Both the position numbers and the translations under genes were made by a program. A DNA stretch of 64,000 nucleotides from positions 1,240,001 through 1,304,000 of the forward strand of contig NZ_JBAMDA010000001.1 of NCBI RefSeq assembly GCF_036964665.1. The letters are read 5' to 3'. This DNA comes from Nitrobacter sp. NHB1 (GTDB taxonomy: Bacteria; Pseudomonadota; Alphaproteobacteria; Rhizobiales; Xanthobacteraceae). Below, one piece after another: positions 33,111 through 45,049 of the stretch (position 1 is its first letter; the number at the start of each line of letters is the position of its first letter). The notes under the pieces were generated by a model. It was not told the DNA's origin. It ran no database searches and saw only the letters and a list, made by a program, of their open reading frames with translations.

Positions 33111-33896
33111 CTACGCAATGGTCGGAACCAAACCGCCCTCCGCGCGCAGCGCAGCGCCGTTCGTTGCCGACGCCTGCTTTGAGGCGACATAGACGACCAT
33201 GTTGGCGATCTCGTCGACGCTGGCGAATCGCTGGATCAGTGATGTCGGCCGATGCTCCCTGATGAAATTCGCCGCGTCGGTGTCGACCGACTGGCCGTTC
33301 TGTTTGGCGAGGTCCTGCACAAAGGTCTTGACGCCCTCCGACATGGTCGGCCCCGGCATGACGGCGTTGACCGTAACGGCGGTCCCGCGCGTCAATTCGG
33401 CGAGCCCTCGCGAGATCGCAAGTTGCGCCGTCTTGGTCATGCCGTAATGGATCATCTCCTTCGGAATCATCAACGCCGATTCCGAGGCAATGAAGACGAT
33501 ACGACCCCAGTCACGCTTGAGCATGCCAGGCATGTAGCCGCGCGACAGACGGATTCCGGACATGACATTGACGTTGAAAAGCCGGGTCCAGTCTTCGTCG
33601 GGAATATCAAAAAAATCCTTTGGTTCGAAAATGCCGGTGTTGTTGACGAGGATGTCGACGTCCGGCACAGCCGCCAACAGCACCTTGCAACCCTCGGCCG
33701 TCGAAACGTCCGCCGCAATGCCGCGCACCTTGCCCGCTGACGACAGTTTCACGATGGCCTCGTCCACCCTCGATTGGGTTCGGCCGTTGACCAGAACATC
33801 CGCCCCCGCCTCCGCAAATCCCTTGGCGATGGCGTGACCGATACCGGATGTCGACCCGGTGACGAGTGCCGTTTTACCGGAAAGATCGATGTTCAT
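33111..33896 (-). CDS. Short-chain dehydrogenase/reductase
   Basis: A 261-residue Rossmann-fold oxidoreductase. The cofactor motif is TGSTSGIGHAIA (residues 14-25), NNTG follows strand 4, the catalytic Ser is in IASESALMIP and Tyr-x3-Lys is YGMTK. ARG/R at the end of strand 2 (NGRTQSR) suggests NADP preference. The C-terminus is degenerate compared with the usual GG-x-DGG ending (NGAALRAEGGLV). Substrate unknown. It stands alone between the Deg operon and the ribosomal cluster. Confidence 0.92.
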   Translation of the reverse strand: MNIDLSGKTALVTGSTSGIGHAIAKGFAEAGADVLVNGRTQSRVDEAIVKLSSAGKVRGIAADVSTAEGCKVLLAAVPDVDILVNNTGIFEPKDFFDIPDEDWTRLFNVNVMSGIRLSRGYMPGMLKRDWGRIVFIASESALMIPKEMIHYGMTKTAQLAISRGLAELTRGTAVTVNAVMPGPTMSEGVKTFVQDLAKQNGQSVDTDAANFIREHRPTSLIQRFASVDEIANMVVYVASKQASATNGAALRAEGGLVPTIA

Positions 33897-34007
33897 GATG
33901 GTCTCCGTTGTCTGATCACGGAGATATCGTCACCACCGGGCAGCTTCGCAATTGTCCGCAGCGCACTGCAGACGTGCAACAAAAAACGGCGCTTGAGCGC
34001 CACTTCT

Positions 34008-34134
34008 ACAGCCTCGGTTTCGATGGAATCAGAAACGAGGCTGTATGATTTTGATTTGACGCGTTTTCTTCACGCGAACTGGTATCCATCCTCGGGTCCA
34101 GCCCGAGGACATGCTTCGCTCGAAAACGCTCTAA
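34008..34134. repeat. Dispersed intergenic repeat, family D
   Basis: Near-identical in layout to 11260-11391, including GATTTTGATTTGACGCGTTTT, the CCTCGGGTCCAGCCCGAGG hairpin and the AAAACGCTCTAAT end. It lies just beyond the last gene (rplQ) of the ribosomal operon. Confidence 0.88.
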
Positions 34135-34158
34135 TGTTCCCCAGGTACCGCTAAGACC

Positions 34159-34575
34159 TCACGCGTCCTCGGCGGCCTTCTCCTGCACCGGACCGGAGTC
34201 CTGACCCTTGGCATCGACGTCGCGATCGACGAACTCGATCACCGCCATCGGCGCGTTGTCGCCATAGCGGAAGCCGGCCTTGATGATGCGGGTGTAGCCG
34301 CCCTGACGGTCCTTGTAGCGGGGCGCCAGCACGGCAAACAGCTTCTTCACCTGATCGACGTCGCGCATCTCGCTGATCGCCTGACGGCGCTTGTCGAGAC
34401 CGCCCTTCTTGCCGAGCGTCACGAGTTTTTCGACGATCGGCCGCAGTTCCTTCGCCTTCGGCAACGTGGTGACGATCTGCTCGTGTTTGATGAGCGACGC
34501 CGCCATGTTGGCGAACATCGCCTTGCGATGCTCCGCGGTGCGGTTGAGTTTCCGGTGAACCTTGCCGTGACGCAT
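34159..34575 (-). CDS. rplQ: 50S ribosomal protein L17
   Basis: A 138-residue bL17, the last gene of the alpha operon. It starts [32 protein letters not shown] with GAGGAAG before the ATG; the longer upstream frame is not coding. The extra C-terminal tail [24 protein letters not shown] is the acidic extension common in alphaproteobacteria. L17 lies near the tunnel exit. Confidence 0.97.
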   Translation of the reverse strand: MRHGKVHRKLNRTAEHRKAMFANMAASLIKHEQIVTTLPKAKELRPIVEKLVTLGKKGGLDKRRQAISEMRDVDQVKKLFAVLAPRYKDRQGGYTRIIKAGFRYGDNAPMAVIEFVDRDVDAKGQDSGPVQEKAAEDA

Positions 34576-34686
34576 TTTCTCTTCCTCAATGCTCGTCGCG
34601 ACCGCGGGTCGGACATTTAATGCAGGTGGGCATCCTGCGTTCGCCCTGCTCCTGTCCCCTCTCCTCGGAGGGGACAAATAAAAAGC

Positions 34687-35718
34687 TCAGTAATGATCCT
34701 CGAAGCGCTTGGCCAGTTCGTCGATATTCTCCGGCGGCCAGCCGGGCACTTCCATGCCGAGATGCAGACCCATCTGGGCCAGCACTTCCTTGATTTCGTT
34801 TAGCGACTTGCGGCCGAAGTTCGGCGTGCGCAGCATCTCCGCTTCCGACTTCTGCACTAGGTCGCCGATGTAGACGATGTTGTCGTTCTTCAGGCAGTTT
34901 GCGGAGCGCACCGACAGTTCCAGTTCGTCCACTTTCTTGAGGAAGCCCGGGTTGAACGCCAGATCCGGAATAATCTCGGCGGCGACTTCCTTGCGCGGCT
35001 CCTCGAAGTTGACGAAGACGTTAAGCTGATCCTGCAAGATGCGCGCGGCGAAGGCCACGGCGTCCTCCGGCGTCACGCCGCCGTTGGTCTCGATCGTCAT
35101 CGTCAGCTTGTCGTAGTCGAGGATCTGACCCTCGCGGGTATTCTCCACCTTGTAGGAGACCTTGCGCACGGGCGAATACAGGCTGTCGACCGGGATCAGT
35201 CCGATTGGTGCGTCCTCGGGCCGATTGCGCTCGGCGGCGACGTAGCCCTTGCCGTTGGCAACCGTGAATTCCATGCGGATTTCGGCGCCGTCGTCGAGGG
35301 TGCAGATCGGAAGGTCGGGATTGAGCACCACGATATCGCCGACGGTCTGGATGTCGCCTGCGGTGACGGTGCCGGGGCCCTGCTTCTTCACGACCATGCG
35401 CTTCGGGCCTTCGCCCTGCATCTTGATCGAAACCTCCTTGATGTTCAGCACGATGTCGGTGACGTCCTCGCGAACGCCCGCGATCGAGGAGAACTCGTGG
35501 AGCACGCCGTCGATGTGCACCGACTGCACCGCAGCGCCTTGCAGCGACGACAGCAGGATGCGGCGCAGCGCATTACCGAGCGTCTGGCCGAAACCGCGCT
35601 CAAGCGGCTCGGCGATCAGGGTCGCGAAGCGCGAGGGATCACTGCCGGGCACGACATGCAGCTTGTTCGGTCGAATAAGTTCTTGCCAATTTTTCTGGAT
35701 CGTCACTGTGTCACCCAT
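34687..35718 (-). CDS. rpoA: RNA polymerase subunit alpha
   Basis: A 343-residue alpha subunit. The N-terminal domain (about 1-235) dimerises and nucleates polymerase assembly, with [25 protein letters not shown] at 39-63. The C-terminal domain has [45 protein letters not shown], which binds UP elements and activators. Placed between rpsK and rplQ as in other bacteria. Confidence 0.98.
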   Translation of the reverse strand: MGDTVTIQKNWQELIRPNKLHVVPGSDPSRFATLIAEPLERGFGQTLGNALRRILLSSLQGAAVQSVHIDGVLHEFSSIAGVREDVTDIVLNIKEVSIKMQGEGPKRMVVKKQGPGTVTAGDIQTVGDIVVLNPDLPICTLDDGAEIRMEFTVANGKGYVAAERNRPEDAPIGLIPVDSLYSPVRKVSYKVENTREGQILDYDKLTMTIETNGGVTPEDAVAFAARILQDQLNVFVNFEEPRKEVAAEIIPDLAFNPGFLKKVDELELSVRSANCLKNDNIVYIGDLVQKSEAEMLRTPNFGRKSLNEIKEVLAQMGLHLGMEVPGWPPENIDELAKRFEDHY

Positions 35719-35813
35719 GCCATCAATATCTCTGGCGTTGGAGTGCGCGGATCAACCCGCGCGATAAAAGGTCTCGAACCTGCGCAGACAACAAACCGCC
35801 CGCGGTCGAAATA

Positions 35814-36206
35814 TCAAACGCGCCGGCGTTTGCGTGGACGACAACCGTTATGCGGGATCGTGGTCACGTCGCGGATCGAAGTGACGGTGAAGCCCGCGGC
35901 CTGCAACGCGCGCAGCGCCGATTCGCGGCCCGAACCCGGTCCCGCCACCTCTACCTCGAGGGTGCGCATACCGTGTTCCTGCGCCTTCTTGGAAACGTCT
36001 TCCGCCGCCACCTGCGCCGCATAGGGCGTTGATTTGCGCGATCCCTTGAAGCCCATGGTTCCGGCCGACGACCAGGCGATCGTATTGCCCTGCGCGTCGG
36101 TGATGGTAATGGTGGTGTTGTTGAACGACGAATTCACATGCGCGATGCCGGACGCGATGTTCTTGCGTTCGCGACGGCGGACGCGTGTCGCAGCTTCCTT
36201 ACCCAT
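35814..36206 (-). CDS. rpsK: 30S ribosomal protein S11
   Basis: A 130-residue uS11. [43 protein letters not shown] is the signature and the end is [19 protein letters not shown]. Start placed at [17 protein letters not shown]; the eight residues before it are not conserved. It forms the platform of the small subunit near the mRNA exit. Confidence 0.97.
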   Translation of the reverse strand: MGKEAATRVRRRERKNIASGIAHVNSSFNNTTITITDAQGNTIAWSSAGTMGFKGSRKSTPYAAQVAAEDVSKKAQEHGMRTLEVEVAGPGSGRESALRALQAAGFTVTSIRDVTTIPHNGCRPRKRRRV

Positions 36207-36333
36207 TGTCAGCCTTTCCTGTGATCTCAACGCCGCCGTAATGCCAGCGGCTCCACCTGATGAGCGGATGGCGAGTGGTAACCAGCGAATAGTGAGTTGC
36301 CCTATTCGCTATTCGCCATTCCTATTCGCTCTC

Positions 36334-36702
36334 TTACTTCTTCTTGCCGGCGATCGACTTGGCCGGCCCCTTGCGGGTGCGCGCGTTGGTGTGCGTACGC
36401 TGGCCGCGTACCGGCAATCCGCGGCGATGACGCAGGCCGCGATAGCAGCCGAGATCCATCAGGCGCTTGATGTTGATGCCGACCTCGCGGCGAAGATCGC
36501 CTTCGACGATGTAGTCGCGATCAATGACTTCGCGAATCTGAAGCACTTCCTGATCGGACAGTTGCGAGACCCGGCGATCCGCCGGAATCTTGACCTTTTC
36601 GACGATCTCCGCGGCATTCTTCTGACCGATGCCATGGATATACTGAAGCGCAATGACGACGCGCTTATTGGTCGGGATATTCACGCCGGCAATACGGGCC
36701 AC
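36334..36702 (-). CDS. rpsM: 30S ribosomal protein S13
   Basis: A 122-residue uS13 of the 30S head, contacting the P-site tRNA and 50S bridges. It opens [25 protein letters not shown] and ends [35 protein letters not shown]. It is 127 bases upstream of rpsK. Confidence 0.98.
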   Translation of the reverse strand: MARIAGVNIPTNKRVVIALQYIHGIGQKNAAEIVEKVKIPADRRVSQLSDQEVLQIREVIDRDYIVEGDLRREVGINIKRLMDLGCYRGLRHRRGLPVRGQRTHTNARTRKGPAKSIAGKKK

Positions 36703-37030
36703 AGACTTCTCTCCTGCCGCCAGCCCTCGACAGGCCGGCCATTCCTTCGATATTTCAGGCGGGTATCCTCAAACACAAACACGACGCCCGACCCTCTGTC
36801 ATCCTGGGGCCCGGCATCGTCTGAAAACCATCCGACTGGATGCCCGCTTATTAAAGGATTCAACGTCGTTTCGTCAACCGATTCGCGGCCTTAGCTCACT
36901 TTTTCGTGACTTTTTTGATCGCTTTTTCGGCTCGTTCCACTTGCCGGTTCCTCGGCTCGCGGGAGATATCGCTCGGGCGATCATTTGTCGGCTCATACAC
37001 GCGTTTTCGGGCCGCTTTTCCGGGCAGGCT
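36703..37030. other. Gap between adk and rpsM
   Basis: On the minus strand the adk frame continues after its TAA for 44 codons to a TGA at 36896-36898, ending in a basic KAIKKVTKK tail. Beyond this (36703-36895) I see only the rpsM leader and no gene. Confidence 0.45.
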
Positions 37031-37651
37031 TTACCACCTGCGGACGCCGAATTTGGACATCGGAACCCCGGACCGCCTCAGGACGCGGCGGATATCCCGT
37101 GTGACCTCCTCGATGGCCATCATGCCGTCAACAGTCAGCAGCTTGCGGCGCTCCGAATAGTAGTGAACGAGCGGCTCGGTCAACGCGCGATAGCTGGTCA
37201 GCCGCTTCGAGAGCACCTCCGGCGTATCATCGGCCCGCACCTGCTCGCCCCGCGCCGTCATTTCCGCGACACGACTTTCCACGCGCTGCAGCAGCGCGCG
37301 CTCGTCGACGCGAAGCTCGACCACGGCATCGAGCGCGAGATTTTTGGATTGGAGCAGGCGATCCAGCGCCTCGGCCTGCGGCACGGTGCGCGGAAAACCG
37401 TCGAGGATAAATCCATTCGTTGCGTCCGGCTGGTCCAGCCGGTCGGAAATAATGCCGATGACGACATCGTCGGGAACCAGCCCCCCGCTCGCCATGATGT
37501 CCTTGGCCTTGAGGCCGACCGGCGTGCCGGCGGCGACGGCTGCGCGCAGCATTTCGCCGGTGGAGAGCTGGACGATCCCGTAGTGATGGACCAGACGCTG
37601 CGCCTGCGTTCCTTTTCCCGCTCCCGGCGGTCCGAGAAGAATCAGTCTCAT
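37031..37651 (-). CDS. adk: Adenylate kinase
   Basis: A 206-residue nucleotide kinase interconverting ATP+AMP and 2 ADP. The P-loop is [16 protein letters not shown] at 4-19, and [17 protein letters not shown] and the LID segment follow. The LID is short and lacks zinc cysteines, as in other alphaproteobacteria. The protein ends at VRRW with TAA, but the same frame stays open afterwards and finishes in a lysine-rich tail, so the original protein may have been longer. It lies between secY and rpsM. Confidence 0.96.
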   Translation of the reverse strand: MRLILLGPPGAGKGTQAQRLVHHYGIVQLSTGEMLRAAVAAGTPVGLKAKDIMASGGLVPDDVVIGIISDRLDQPDATNGFILDGFPRTVPQAEALDRLLQSKNLALDAVVELRVDERALLQRVESRVAEMTARGEQVRADDTPEVLSKRLTSYRALTEPLVHYYSERRKLLTVDGMMAIEEVTRDIRRVLRRSGVPMSKFGVRRW

Positions 37652-38009
37652 GAAGAATTACCCCATCGCCGGGTGAGCGAGCGGTCGTGCACCTGCGCTT
37701 CGATATCGGGAACGGCGCAAACCACAATCAGCACCGAGCCTCCGGCAAAGTCATACGGTACCTTGCCACAGGCGATCAATACCTCGGAAACAAGAAGCAC
37801 TGCGACAAGACAGGCCGCGCCGGCGAATGTCGTATACGCCCCCCTAAACGAGGAGCGCGCCGGGCGTGAAAGCGATACGCTTGGCCAACTCTAGCGCGTA
37901 TTCCGCAAAAGTGGATACCGATTTTGCGATCTTAATACGCGCAAGATATTAATTGAGAGCATTTTCTTCAGGCTAACCGGATTCCACTTAGCCGGAAAAT
38001 ACTCCAGCG
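37652..38009. other. Gap between secY and adk
   Basis: A 358-base gap within the ribosomal operon. It holds a family A repeat and a degenerate family C repeat (37893-38005). The rest (37660-37890) has no credible ORF. Confidence 0.45.
37893..38005. repeat. Dispersed repeats, family A followed by family C
   Basis: AGCGCGTATTCCGCAAAAGTGG...TTAATACGCGCAAG (family A), then GAGCATTTTCTTCAGGCTAACCGG...GGAAAATACTCC (diverged family C). Such an A plus C pair recurs at 41940-42052 (reversed) and 58701-58830. Confidence 0.8.
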
Positions 38010-39341
<1,332 letters not shown>

Positions 39342-39491
39342 ATTCAGCTTTCTCCCGCGCCAATCTTGCCGTCATACTCCGCCATGGCGGGGCGCTCGGC
39401 AGACGCCGGACCGCTTATGGTGCTCGGCTTTCGATAAATCTACCATCCGCAAGTCCACCGTCGTGCGCCAAAGCGGGCGATGACGCAGATG

Positions 39492-39977
39492 TTACGCTGC
39501 CTCACCTTCGTCCTTCTTCGGCGCAAGGATTTTCACCGTGCCGCCGGCCTTCTCGACCGCCGCAATCGCGGACTTCGAGGCGCCATGAACCTCGATCGTC
39601 AGTTTTGCCTTGATCTCGCCGCGGCCGAGCAAGCGAATGCCGCCCTTGGCACGCCGCACCACGCCGGACTTCACCAGTGACTCGGCGTTGACCGTGCCCT
39701 TGGCATCGATCGACCCGGCGTCGATCGCATCCTGAAGCCGGTCGAGATTGATCTCGGCGAACTCCACCCGGAAGATGTTGTTGAAGCCGCGCTTCGGCAG
39801 ACGCCGGTGCAGCGGCATCTGACCACCCTCGAAGCCCTTGATGCGCACGCCCGAGCGCGCAGTCTGGCCCTTGCCGCCACGGCCGCCGGTCTTGCCCTTG
39901 CCGGAGCCGATACCCCGGCCGATCCGCATGCGCTTCTTGCGCGAGCCTGCGTTGTCGGCGATATCGCTGAGCTTCAT
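39492..39977 (-). CDS. rplO: 50S ribosomal protein L15
   Basis: A 161-residue uL15. [43 protein letters not shown] is the Gly/Arg/Lys-rich N-terminal extension that reaches into the 50S core, and [18 protein letters not shown] follows. A 120-base gap with repeats separates it from rpmD. Confidence 0.98.
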   Translation of the reverse strand: MKLSDIADNAGSRKKRMRIGRGIGSGKGKTGGRGGKGQTARSGVRIKGFEGGQMPLHRRLPKRGFNNIFRVEFAEINLDRLQDAIDAGSIDAKGTVNAESLVKSGVVRRAKGGIRLLGRGEIKAKLTIEVHGASKSAIAAVEKAGGTVKILAPKKDEGEAA

Positions 39978-40000
39978 TGTCGCGTCCTCATCGTGTTCGT

Positions 40001-40092
40001 CGTACCGGGATCGTCCCGGCTACCCCACGTCTTTTGCCGAAGGCGGCGCCTGGAAGGCGTGGACCCCCGGCAACAAGCCGGGCATGATGGCA
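40001..40092. repeat. Family E palindromes between rplO and rpmD
   Basis: CGTACCGGGATCGTCCCGGCTACCCCACGTC followed by GTGGACCCCCGGCAACAAGCCGGGCATGA. Both can form hairpins and resemble 20980-21012 and 49411-49485. Confidence 0.7.
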
Positions 40093-40097
40093 AATTG

Positions 40098-40292
40098 TTA
40101 GGTCTCGTCGATCACCCGGACGAGGTGTTGAACCTTCGCGATCATGCCGCGAGTTTCAGGCGTATCCTGCAACTCGGCGACCCGACCGATCTTGTTGAGC
40201 TTGAGTCCGACCAGCGTCGAACGCTGCGAGTGTTGGCGGCGGATTGCGCTGCGGGTCTGCTCGACCTTGATCGTCTTTGCGGCCTTGGCCAT
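40098..40292 (-). CDS. rpmD: 50S ribosomal protein L30
   Basis: A 64-residue uL30: [41 protein letters not shown]. The ATG at 40292 has GGAG 8 bases before it; a GTG three codons upstream is less likely. Placed between rpsE and rplO. Confidence 0.95.
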   Translation of the reverse strand: MAKAAKTIKVEQTRSAIRRQHSQRSTLVGLKLNKIGRVAELQDTPETRGMIAKVQHLVRVIDET

Positions 40293-40371
40293 CGTCGTCA
40301 CTCCAAAAGTCCTGTCTCGTCCGACCGGGTCGACAGGGCCGGCGGCAACCGCCGCTCAGGCTCAGCCCAAC

Positions 40372-40944
40372 TTATTCGGCAACCGCTTCCGCGTCGCCGC
40401 CGACCCGGCGCGATTGCAGCGTGGATACCTTGATGTTGCGGCGAGCCGAAACCGACCGCGGCGAATCCTGATGTTTCAGCGCGTCGAATGTCGCGCGAAT
40501 CATATTGTAGGGATTGGACGAGCCGACCGACTTCGCCACCACGTCCTGGATGCCGAGCGTCTCGAACACGGCGCGCATCGGGCCGCCGGCGATGATGCCG
40601 GTACCGGCCGGCGCGGCGCGCAGGTAAACCCGGCCGGCGCCGTGACGGCCCGCGATGTCGTGATGCAGCGTCCGGCCCTCACGCAGCGCCACGCGCGTCA
40701 GATTGCGCTTGGCCGATTCCGTCGCCTTGCGGATCGCCTCGGGAACTTCGCGCGCCTTGCCGTGACCAAATCCGACCCGGCCTTTCTGATCGCCGATCAC
40801 GACCAGCGCCGCAAAGCCGAAGCGCTTGCCGCCCTTGACGACCTTCGCCACCCGATTGATGTGGACGAGCTTGTCGACGAATTCGCTATCGCGCTCTTCC
40901 CGACCACCCCTGTGGCCGCCACCGCGTTCGCGTTCACCTGCCAT
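40372..40944 (-). CDS. rpsE: 30S ribosomal protein S5
   Basis: A 190-residue uS5, important for decoding fidelity. The double-stranded-RNA-binding-like part has [28 protein letters not shown], followed by [18 protein letters not shown] and the C-terminal [37 protein letters not shown]. The N-terminus is Gly/Arg-rich. Confidence 0.98.
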
Positions 40945-41016
40945 GGTGCTTTTCCGATCCTGTAAAGACTTGCCTTGAGAGGCTTTCGCCCCAGTCCTCG
41001 TTCAATTTCAAATTCT

Positions 41017-41379
41017 TTAGAAGCTCAACCCGCTCTCGCGAGCCGCGTCGGCCAGCGCCTTGACGCGGCCGTGATAAAGATAGCTGCCGCGATCGAAGAC
41101 GACTTCCTTGACGCCGTTCTTCACCGCCCGCTCCGCCAGCAGCTTGCCGACCGCCTTGGCCGCATCGATGTTGGCGCCGGTGTTGCCGGCATCGCGCATC
41201 GCCTTCTCGAGCGACGACGCCGACGCCAGTGTCTCGCCTTTCAGGTCGTCGATGACCTGGGCATAGATGTGCTTCGACGAACGGAACACCGACAGACGCG
41301 GGCGGCCGTTGGCGGTGCGGCGCAACGACAGCCTCACGCGTTGCTTGCGCCGGGCATTCGTGACCTTGAGTTTCGACAT
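41017..41379 (-). CDS. rplR: 50S ribosomal protein L18
   Basis: A 120-residue uL18, which binds 5S rRNA in the central protuberance. [45 protein letters not shown] and the end [25 protein letters not shown] are typical. Confidence 0.98.
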   Translation of the reverse strand: MSKLKVTNARRKQRVRLSLRRTANGRPRLSVFRSSKHIYAQVIDDLKGETLASASSLEKAMRDAGNTGANIDAAKAVGKLLAERAVKNGVKEVVFDRGSYLYHGRVKALADAARESGLSF

Positions 41380-41390
41380 GACCGGCTCCG

Positions 41391-41924
41391 TTACTTCTTC
41401 TTGCCTTCCTTGCGGAAGATGAATTCATCGGCGTACTTCACGCCCTTGCCCTTGTAGGGCTCCGGCGGACGATAGCCGCGGATCTCGGCCGCGACCTGAC
41501 CGACGCGCTGCGCATCATTACCCGCGATCGTGATTTCGGTCGGCTTCGGCACGGCGACCGTGATCCCCTCAGGGATCGCGTAACTGACGTCGTGGCTGTA
41601 GCCGAGCGCGAGTTGCAAGGTCTTGCCCTGCAACGCGGCGCGATAGCCGACGCCGACGATCTCGAGCTTCTTCTCGAAACCCTTGGTGACGCCTGCGACG
41701 AGGTTGGCGACCTGCGCGCGCGCGGTGCCATACAGCGCCTGCGCCCGGTTGGTCTCGTATCGCGGCGCGACCTTCACCGCGCCGTTCTCGAGCTTCACCT
41801 CGACGTCGCTATGGACGACGAACTCAAGCTGACCCTTCGGCCCCTTCATCCTGACCGTCTGCCCTTCGACGGTCGCGGTCACACCGGACGGCACCGTGAC
41901 TGGCCTCTTGCCAATGCGTGACAT
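41391..41924 (-). CDS. rplF: 50S ribosomal protein L6
   Basis: A 177-residue uL6 near the sarcin-ricin loop. [35 protein letters not shown] and the C-terminal [17 protein letters not shown] are conserved; two similar alpha/beta halves are evident. It is 11 bases upstream of rplR. Confidence 0.98.
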   Translation of the reverse strand: MSRIGKRPVTVPSGVTATVEGQTVRMKGPKGQLEFVVHSDVEVKLENGAVKVAPRYETNRAQALYGTARAQVANLVAGVTKGFEKKLEIVGVGYRAALQGKTLQLALGYSHDVSYAIPEGITVAVPKPTEITIAGNDAQRVGQVAAEIRGYRPPEPYKGKGVKYADEFIFRKEGKKK

Positions 41925-41939
41925 GGCTTATTCCTTCCA

Positions 41940-42052
41940 AAGCGTTTTCCGGCGAAGTGCAAAGCGGTTCGCCGCAGAAAACGCGTCCTGAATAATAGTC
42001 TGTGCGCAGTCTTGTCGCAAAACCGGTTCCCACTTTTGCGGAATGCGCACTA
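41940..42052. repeat. Dispersed repeats C and A between rpsH and rplF
   Basis: AAGCGTTTTCCGGCGAAGTGCAAAGCGGTTCGCCGCAGAAAACGCGTC (family C) followed by an inverted family A copy, TGTGCGCAGTCTTGTCGCAAAACCGG...TTTTGCGGAATGCGCAC. The repeats fill most of the 125-base gap inside the operon. Confidence 0.8.
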
Positions 42053-42448
42053 GAACACCGTGAAGAGAACTTCGCCGCCCACGTTCGCGTCGCGCGCCTC
42101 GTGGTCGGCCATGATTCCCTTCGGCGTCGACAGCACCGAAATTCCCAGCCCGTTCTTGACGCGCGGCAAATTCTTCACCGAGGCGTAAACGCGCCGCCCC
42201 GGCCTGGAGATACGCTCGATCTCCCGAATCACCGGCTCGCCATCGAAATACTTCAGCTCGATTTCGAGCTCGCTGCGGCCCGACGAATGCTCGACGCTGG
42301 CGTAGCCGCGGATATAGCCCTCGCTCTTGAGAACTTCGAGCACATTGGCGCGCATCCTCGAACCCGGGGTCGAAACCTTGGACTTGTTGCGCATCTGCGC
42401 ATTGCGGATGCGGGTGATGAGGTCGCTGATCGGATCGTGCGTGGACAT
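42050..42448 (-). CDS. rpsH: 30S ribosomal protein S8
   Basis: A 132-residue uS8, a primary 16S rRNA binder that also represses the spc operon in E. coli. [32 protein letters not shown] and the C-terminal [33 protein letters not shown] are diagnostic. Confidence 0.98.
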   Translation of the reverse strand: MSTHDPISDLITRIRNAQMRNKSKVSTPGSRMRANVLEVLKSEGYIRGYASVEHSSGRSELEIELKYFDGEPVIREIERISRPGRRVYASVKNLPRVKNGLGISVLSTPKGIMADHEARDANVGGEVLFTVF

Positions 42449-42461
42449 TTGGCGATCCTCC

Positions 42462-42767
42462 TTACCAGCTCGACTTCACGAGGCCGGGAACCAGGCCCCT
42501 GGAACCGAGATCGCGCAGCGCGATGCGGCTCAGCTTGTTCTTGCGGTAATTCGAACGCGGGCGTCCGGTCAGCTCGCAGCGGTTGCGAATACGCGTCGCC
42601 GACGAGTTGCGCGGCATTTCGGCGAGCTTCAGGGTGGCGGCGAACCGCTCCTCCATCGGCCTGGTCTTGTCGGCGATGATGGCCTTCAGCCGCGCGCGCT
42701 TCGCAGCCGCGTTGCCGGTCATCCGCTTGCGCCGGTTGTTCTTCTCGATCGAACTCTTCTTTGCCAT
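42462..42767 (-). CDS. rpsN: 30S ribosomal protein S14
   Basis: A 101-residue zinc-free uS14. Start at [21 protein letters not shown], with AAGGAG upstream; the longer frame to 43034 is a shadow of rplE. The C-terminus [40 protein letters not shown] is typical, without the C-x2-C pairs of the zinc form. Confidence 0.97.
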   Translation of the reverse strand: MAKKSSIEKNNRRKRMTGNAAAKRARLKAIIADKTRPMEERFAATLKLAEMPRNSSATRIRNRCELTGRPRSNYRKNKLSRIALRDLGSRGLVPGLVKSSW

Positions 42768-42810
42768 GCTTGGCTCCTTGCCTTTCCGCGTCTGAGCGCT
42801 TCTCAGCGTC

Positions 42811-43368
42811 TCACTGCCGGAACGGAAAATTGAATGCGGCCAGCAGCGCCCGGGCTTCGTCGTCCGTCTGCGCGGTCGTGCAGACAGTGACGTCCATGCC
42901 CCAGCTCTCCCCGGCCTTGTCGAAGTCGATTTCGGGGAAAATGATGTGCTCCTTGATGCCGAGCGAGTAATTGCCGCGACCGTCAAAGCTCTTTGGATTG
43001 AGGCCGCGGAAGTCGCGCACGCGCGGCAGCGCAACGTTTATCAGGCGATCGATAAACTCGTACATTTTCGTCTTGCGCAGCGTCACCTTGCAGCCGATCG
43101 GCTGGTTTTCGCGCAGCTTGAAGGTCGAAATCGCGACACGCGAATAGGTCACGAGCGCCTTCTGGCCGGCGATCAGCGACAGGTCACCAGCCGCCGTCTC
43201 GGCCTTTTTGCGGTCGTTCACGGCTTCGCCGATTCCCATGTTGAGAACCACCTTGTCGAGGCGCGGCACCTGCATGACGTTGACGTAGCCGAACTGCTCG
43301 GTCAGCTTGGTGCGAATGCTCTTGTCATACTCCGCGCGCAGGCGCGGTACGTAAGCAGTCTCAGCCAT
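42811..43368 (-). CDS. rplE: 50S ribosomal protein L5
   Basis: A 185-residue uL5 that binds 5S rRNA and contacts P-site tRNA. Start at [19 protein letters not shown]; the stretch upstream belongs to rpl[18 protein letters not shown] and GKGNYSLG-type region [23 protein letters not shown] are visible. It overlaps rplX by 8 bases. Confidence 0.97.
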   Translation of the reverse strand: MAETAYVPRLRAEYDKSIRTKLTEQFGYVNVMQVPRLDKVVLNMGIGEAVNDRKKAETAAGDLSLIAGQKALVTYSRVAISTFKLRENQPIGCKVTLRKTKMYEFIDRLINVALPRVRDFRGLNPKSFDGRGNYSLGIKEHIIFPEIDFDKAGESWGMDVTVCTTAQTDDEARALLAAFNFPFRQ

Positions 43369-43675
43369 CGATCTCCGCTCCCGAACGCTTGGCGACACGC
43401 ACCTTGGTGCCGTCGGCCTGAATCTTGAAACCGACGCGGGTCGGCTTGCCGTCCTTGCCGACAATCGCGATTTTGGACAGATGGACCGGCGACTCCTTCG
43501 AGATAATGCCGCCCTCCTGGTTCTGGGTCTGCTTCTGGTGGCGCTTCACCATGTTGACGCCGCGCACCAGCGCCCGGCTTTCCGCGGGGCGCACCTCGAA
43601 CACCTCGCCGGTGCGACCCTTGTCGCGGCCCGACAAAACGATAACCTTGTCGCCCTTCCGGATCTTGGCAGCCAT
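43361..43675 (-). CDS. rplX: 50S ribosomal protein L24
   Basis: A 104-residue uL24, an early 50S assembly initiator. The KOW motif is [22 protein letters not shown], then [14 protein letters not shown]. The ATG at 43675 has GGAGG 7 bases before it; the preceding GTG is unlikely. Confidence 0.97.
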   Translation of the reverse strand: MAAKIRKGDKVIVLSGRDKGRTGEVFEVRPAESRALVRGVNMVKRHQKQTQNQEGGIISKESPVHLSKIAIVGKDGKPTRVGFKIQADGTKVRVAKRSGAEIDG

Positions 43676-44043
43676 CACAGCACCTCCGGCGCCAGAGATA
43701 TGATCTTCATGTGGTTCTTGGCGCGCAACTCGCGCGGCACCGGCCCGAAAATACGGGTGCCGACCGGCTCGGACTGATTATTGATCAGAACGGCCGCATT
43801 GCGGTCGAAACGGATCACCGACCCGTCCGCGCGGCGGATATCCTTGCGGACCCGCACCACCACCGCCTTCATGACGTCGCCCTTCTTCACCTTCCCGCGC
43901 GGGATGGCTTCCTTGATCGACACGACGATGATGTCGCCCACCGTTGCATAGCGGCGCTTGGAGCCCCCGAGCACCTTGATGCACATGACACGGCGTGCGC
44001 CTGAATTATCGGCCACGTCGAGGTTGGTCTGCATCTGAATCAT
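43675..44043 (-). CDS. rplN: 50S ribosomal protein L14
   Basis: A 122-residue uL14, close to the elongation-factor binding site. [33 protein letters not shown] and [23 protein letters not shown] are conserved. Its stop overlaps the rplX start by one base. Confidence 0.98.
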   Translation of the reverse strand: MIQMQTNLDVADNSGARRVMCIKVLGGSKRRYATVGDIIVVSIKEAIPRGKVKKGDVMKAVVVRVRKDIRRADGSVIRFDRNAAVLINNQSEPVGTRIFGPVPRELRAKNHMKIISLAPEVL

Positions 44044-44082
44044 TGATGCACCTAGTCCTCTTTCTGGTGCGCAAAATCGCGC

Positions 44083-44331
44083 TTAAGCGGTTTTCTTCTG
44101 TTCGCCCCGGACCACGGTCCAGCGCTTCAACTTCGAGATCGGCTTGCTTTCCTCGATCCACACCATGTCGCCCGGCTTGAACTCGTTGTTCTCGTCGTGC
44201 GCGTGATAGTTTTTCGAGCGACGAATGGTCTTCTTGTAGAGCGGATGGGTAAAGCGGCGATCGACGCGCACCACAACCGTCTTGGCTTGCTTGTCACTGA
44301 CGACCACGCCCTGAAGCGTACGTTTCGGCAT
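44083..44331 (-). CDS. rpsQ: 30S ribosomal protein S17
   Basis: An 82-residue uS17, an early 16S 5'-domain binder. It starts [21 protein letters not shown] with AAGGGG upstream, and contains [21 protein letters not shown]. The frame upstream to 44409 is not conserved. Confidence 0.97.
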   Translation of the reverse strand: MPKRTLQGVVVSDKQAKTVVVRVDRRFTHPLYKKTIRRSKNYHAHDENNEFKPGDMVWIEESKPISKLKRWTVVRGEQKKTA

Positions 44332-44341
44332 CTCGGGCCCC

Positions 44342-44548
44342 TTATTTCTTCGCGTCGCGCTTCTGCGCGGCGATGGTCTTGATCCGTGCGATATCGCGGC
44401 GGGCTTCACGCATCCGCGAAGTGTTCTCGAGCTGCCCGGTGGCGCGCTGGAAGCGCAGATTGAACCGCTCCTTCTTCAGATTGGCGACGGCGTCGTCCAT
44501 CTGGTCGGGGCTCATCGCGCGGATGTCGGAGGTCTTCATTGCGGCCAT
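44342..44548 (-). CDS. rpmC: 50S ribosomal protein L29
   Basis: A 68-residue uL29, a two-helix protein near the tunnel exit. [46 protein letters not shown] is typical. Start placed at 44548, with GGAG 8 bases before it and 5 bases after the rplP stop; a second ATG at 44539 is possible. Confidence 0.95.
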   Translation of the reverse strand: MAAMKTSDIRAMSPDQMDDAVANLKKERFNLRFQRATGQLENTSRMREARRDIARIKTIAAQKRDAKK

Positions 44549-44553
44549 GTCGG

Positions 44554-44967
44554 TTACTCCGCGATGCGCGCGACGAAGCGCGTCTTGATCGGCAGCTTGG
44601 CGGCGGCAAGCGTCAGCGCTTCCTTCGCGGTCTGCGGAGCCACTCCGTCGATCTCGAAAAGAACCCGACCCGGCTTGACCCGCACGACCCACAATTCCGG
44701 CGCGCCCTTGCCCGAGCCCATGCGGACCTCAGCCGGCTTCTTCGATACAGGCACATCCGGAAATACGCGGATCCAGACGCGGCCGGCGCGCTTCATGTGG
44801 CGCGTCAGCGCGCGCCGCGCGGCTTCGATCTGGCGCGCCGAGATGCGCTCGGGCGCCATCGCCTTCAAGCCGAACTGGCCGAACGCCAGCGTCGCGCCCG
44901 ACGACGCGGTGCCGTGGATGCGGCCCTTGTGCGCCTTCCGGAACTTGGTCTTCTTCGGTTGCATCAT
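44554..44967 (-). CDS. rplP: 50S ribosomal protein L16
   Basis: A 137-residue uL16, needed for A-site tRNA positioning. [37 protein letters not shown] and [26 protein letters not shown] are the hallmark blocks. Confidence 0.98.
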   Translation of the reverse strand: MMQPKKTKFRKAHKGRIHGTASSGATLAFGQFGLKAMAPERISARQIEAARRALTRHMKRAGRVWIRVFPDVPVSKKPAEVRMGSGKGAPELWVVRVKPGRVLFEIDGVAPQTAKEALTLAAAKLPIKTRFVARIAE

Positions 44968-44996
44968 GGCTTACGCCCTCAAGCCTTCTGTCTATT

Positions 44997-45045
44997 GCGC
45001 ATGATCTGATCCGAAAACCGGTATCCACTTTTCGGGATCATGCTC
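44997..45045. repeat. Palindromic repeat between rplP and rpsC
   Basis: GCGCATGATCTGATCCGAAAACCGGTATCCACTTTTCGGGATCATGC: the GCATGATC arm pairs with GATCATGC and CCGAAAA with TTTTCGG. It is related to family A in its ACCGGTATCCACTTTT centre. Confidence 0.8.
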
Positions 45046-45049
45046 TTGT

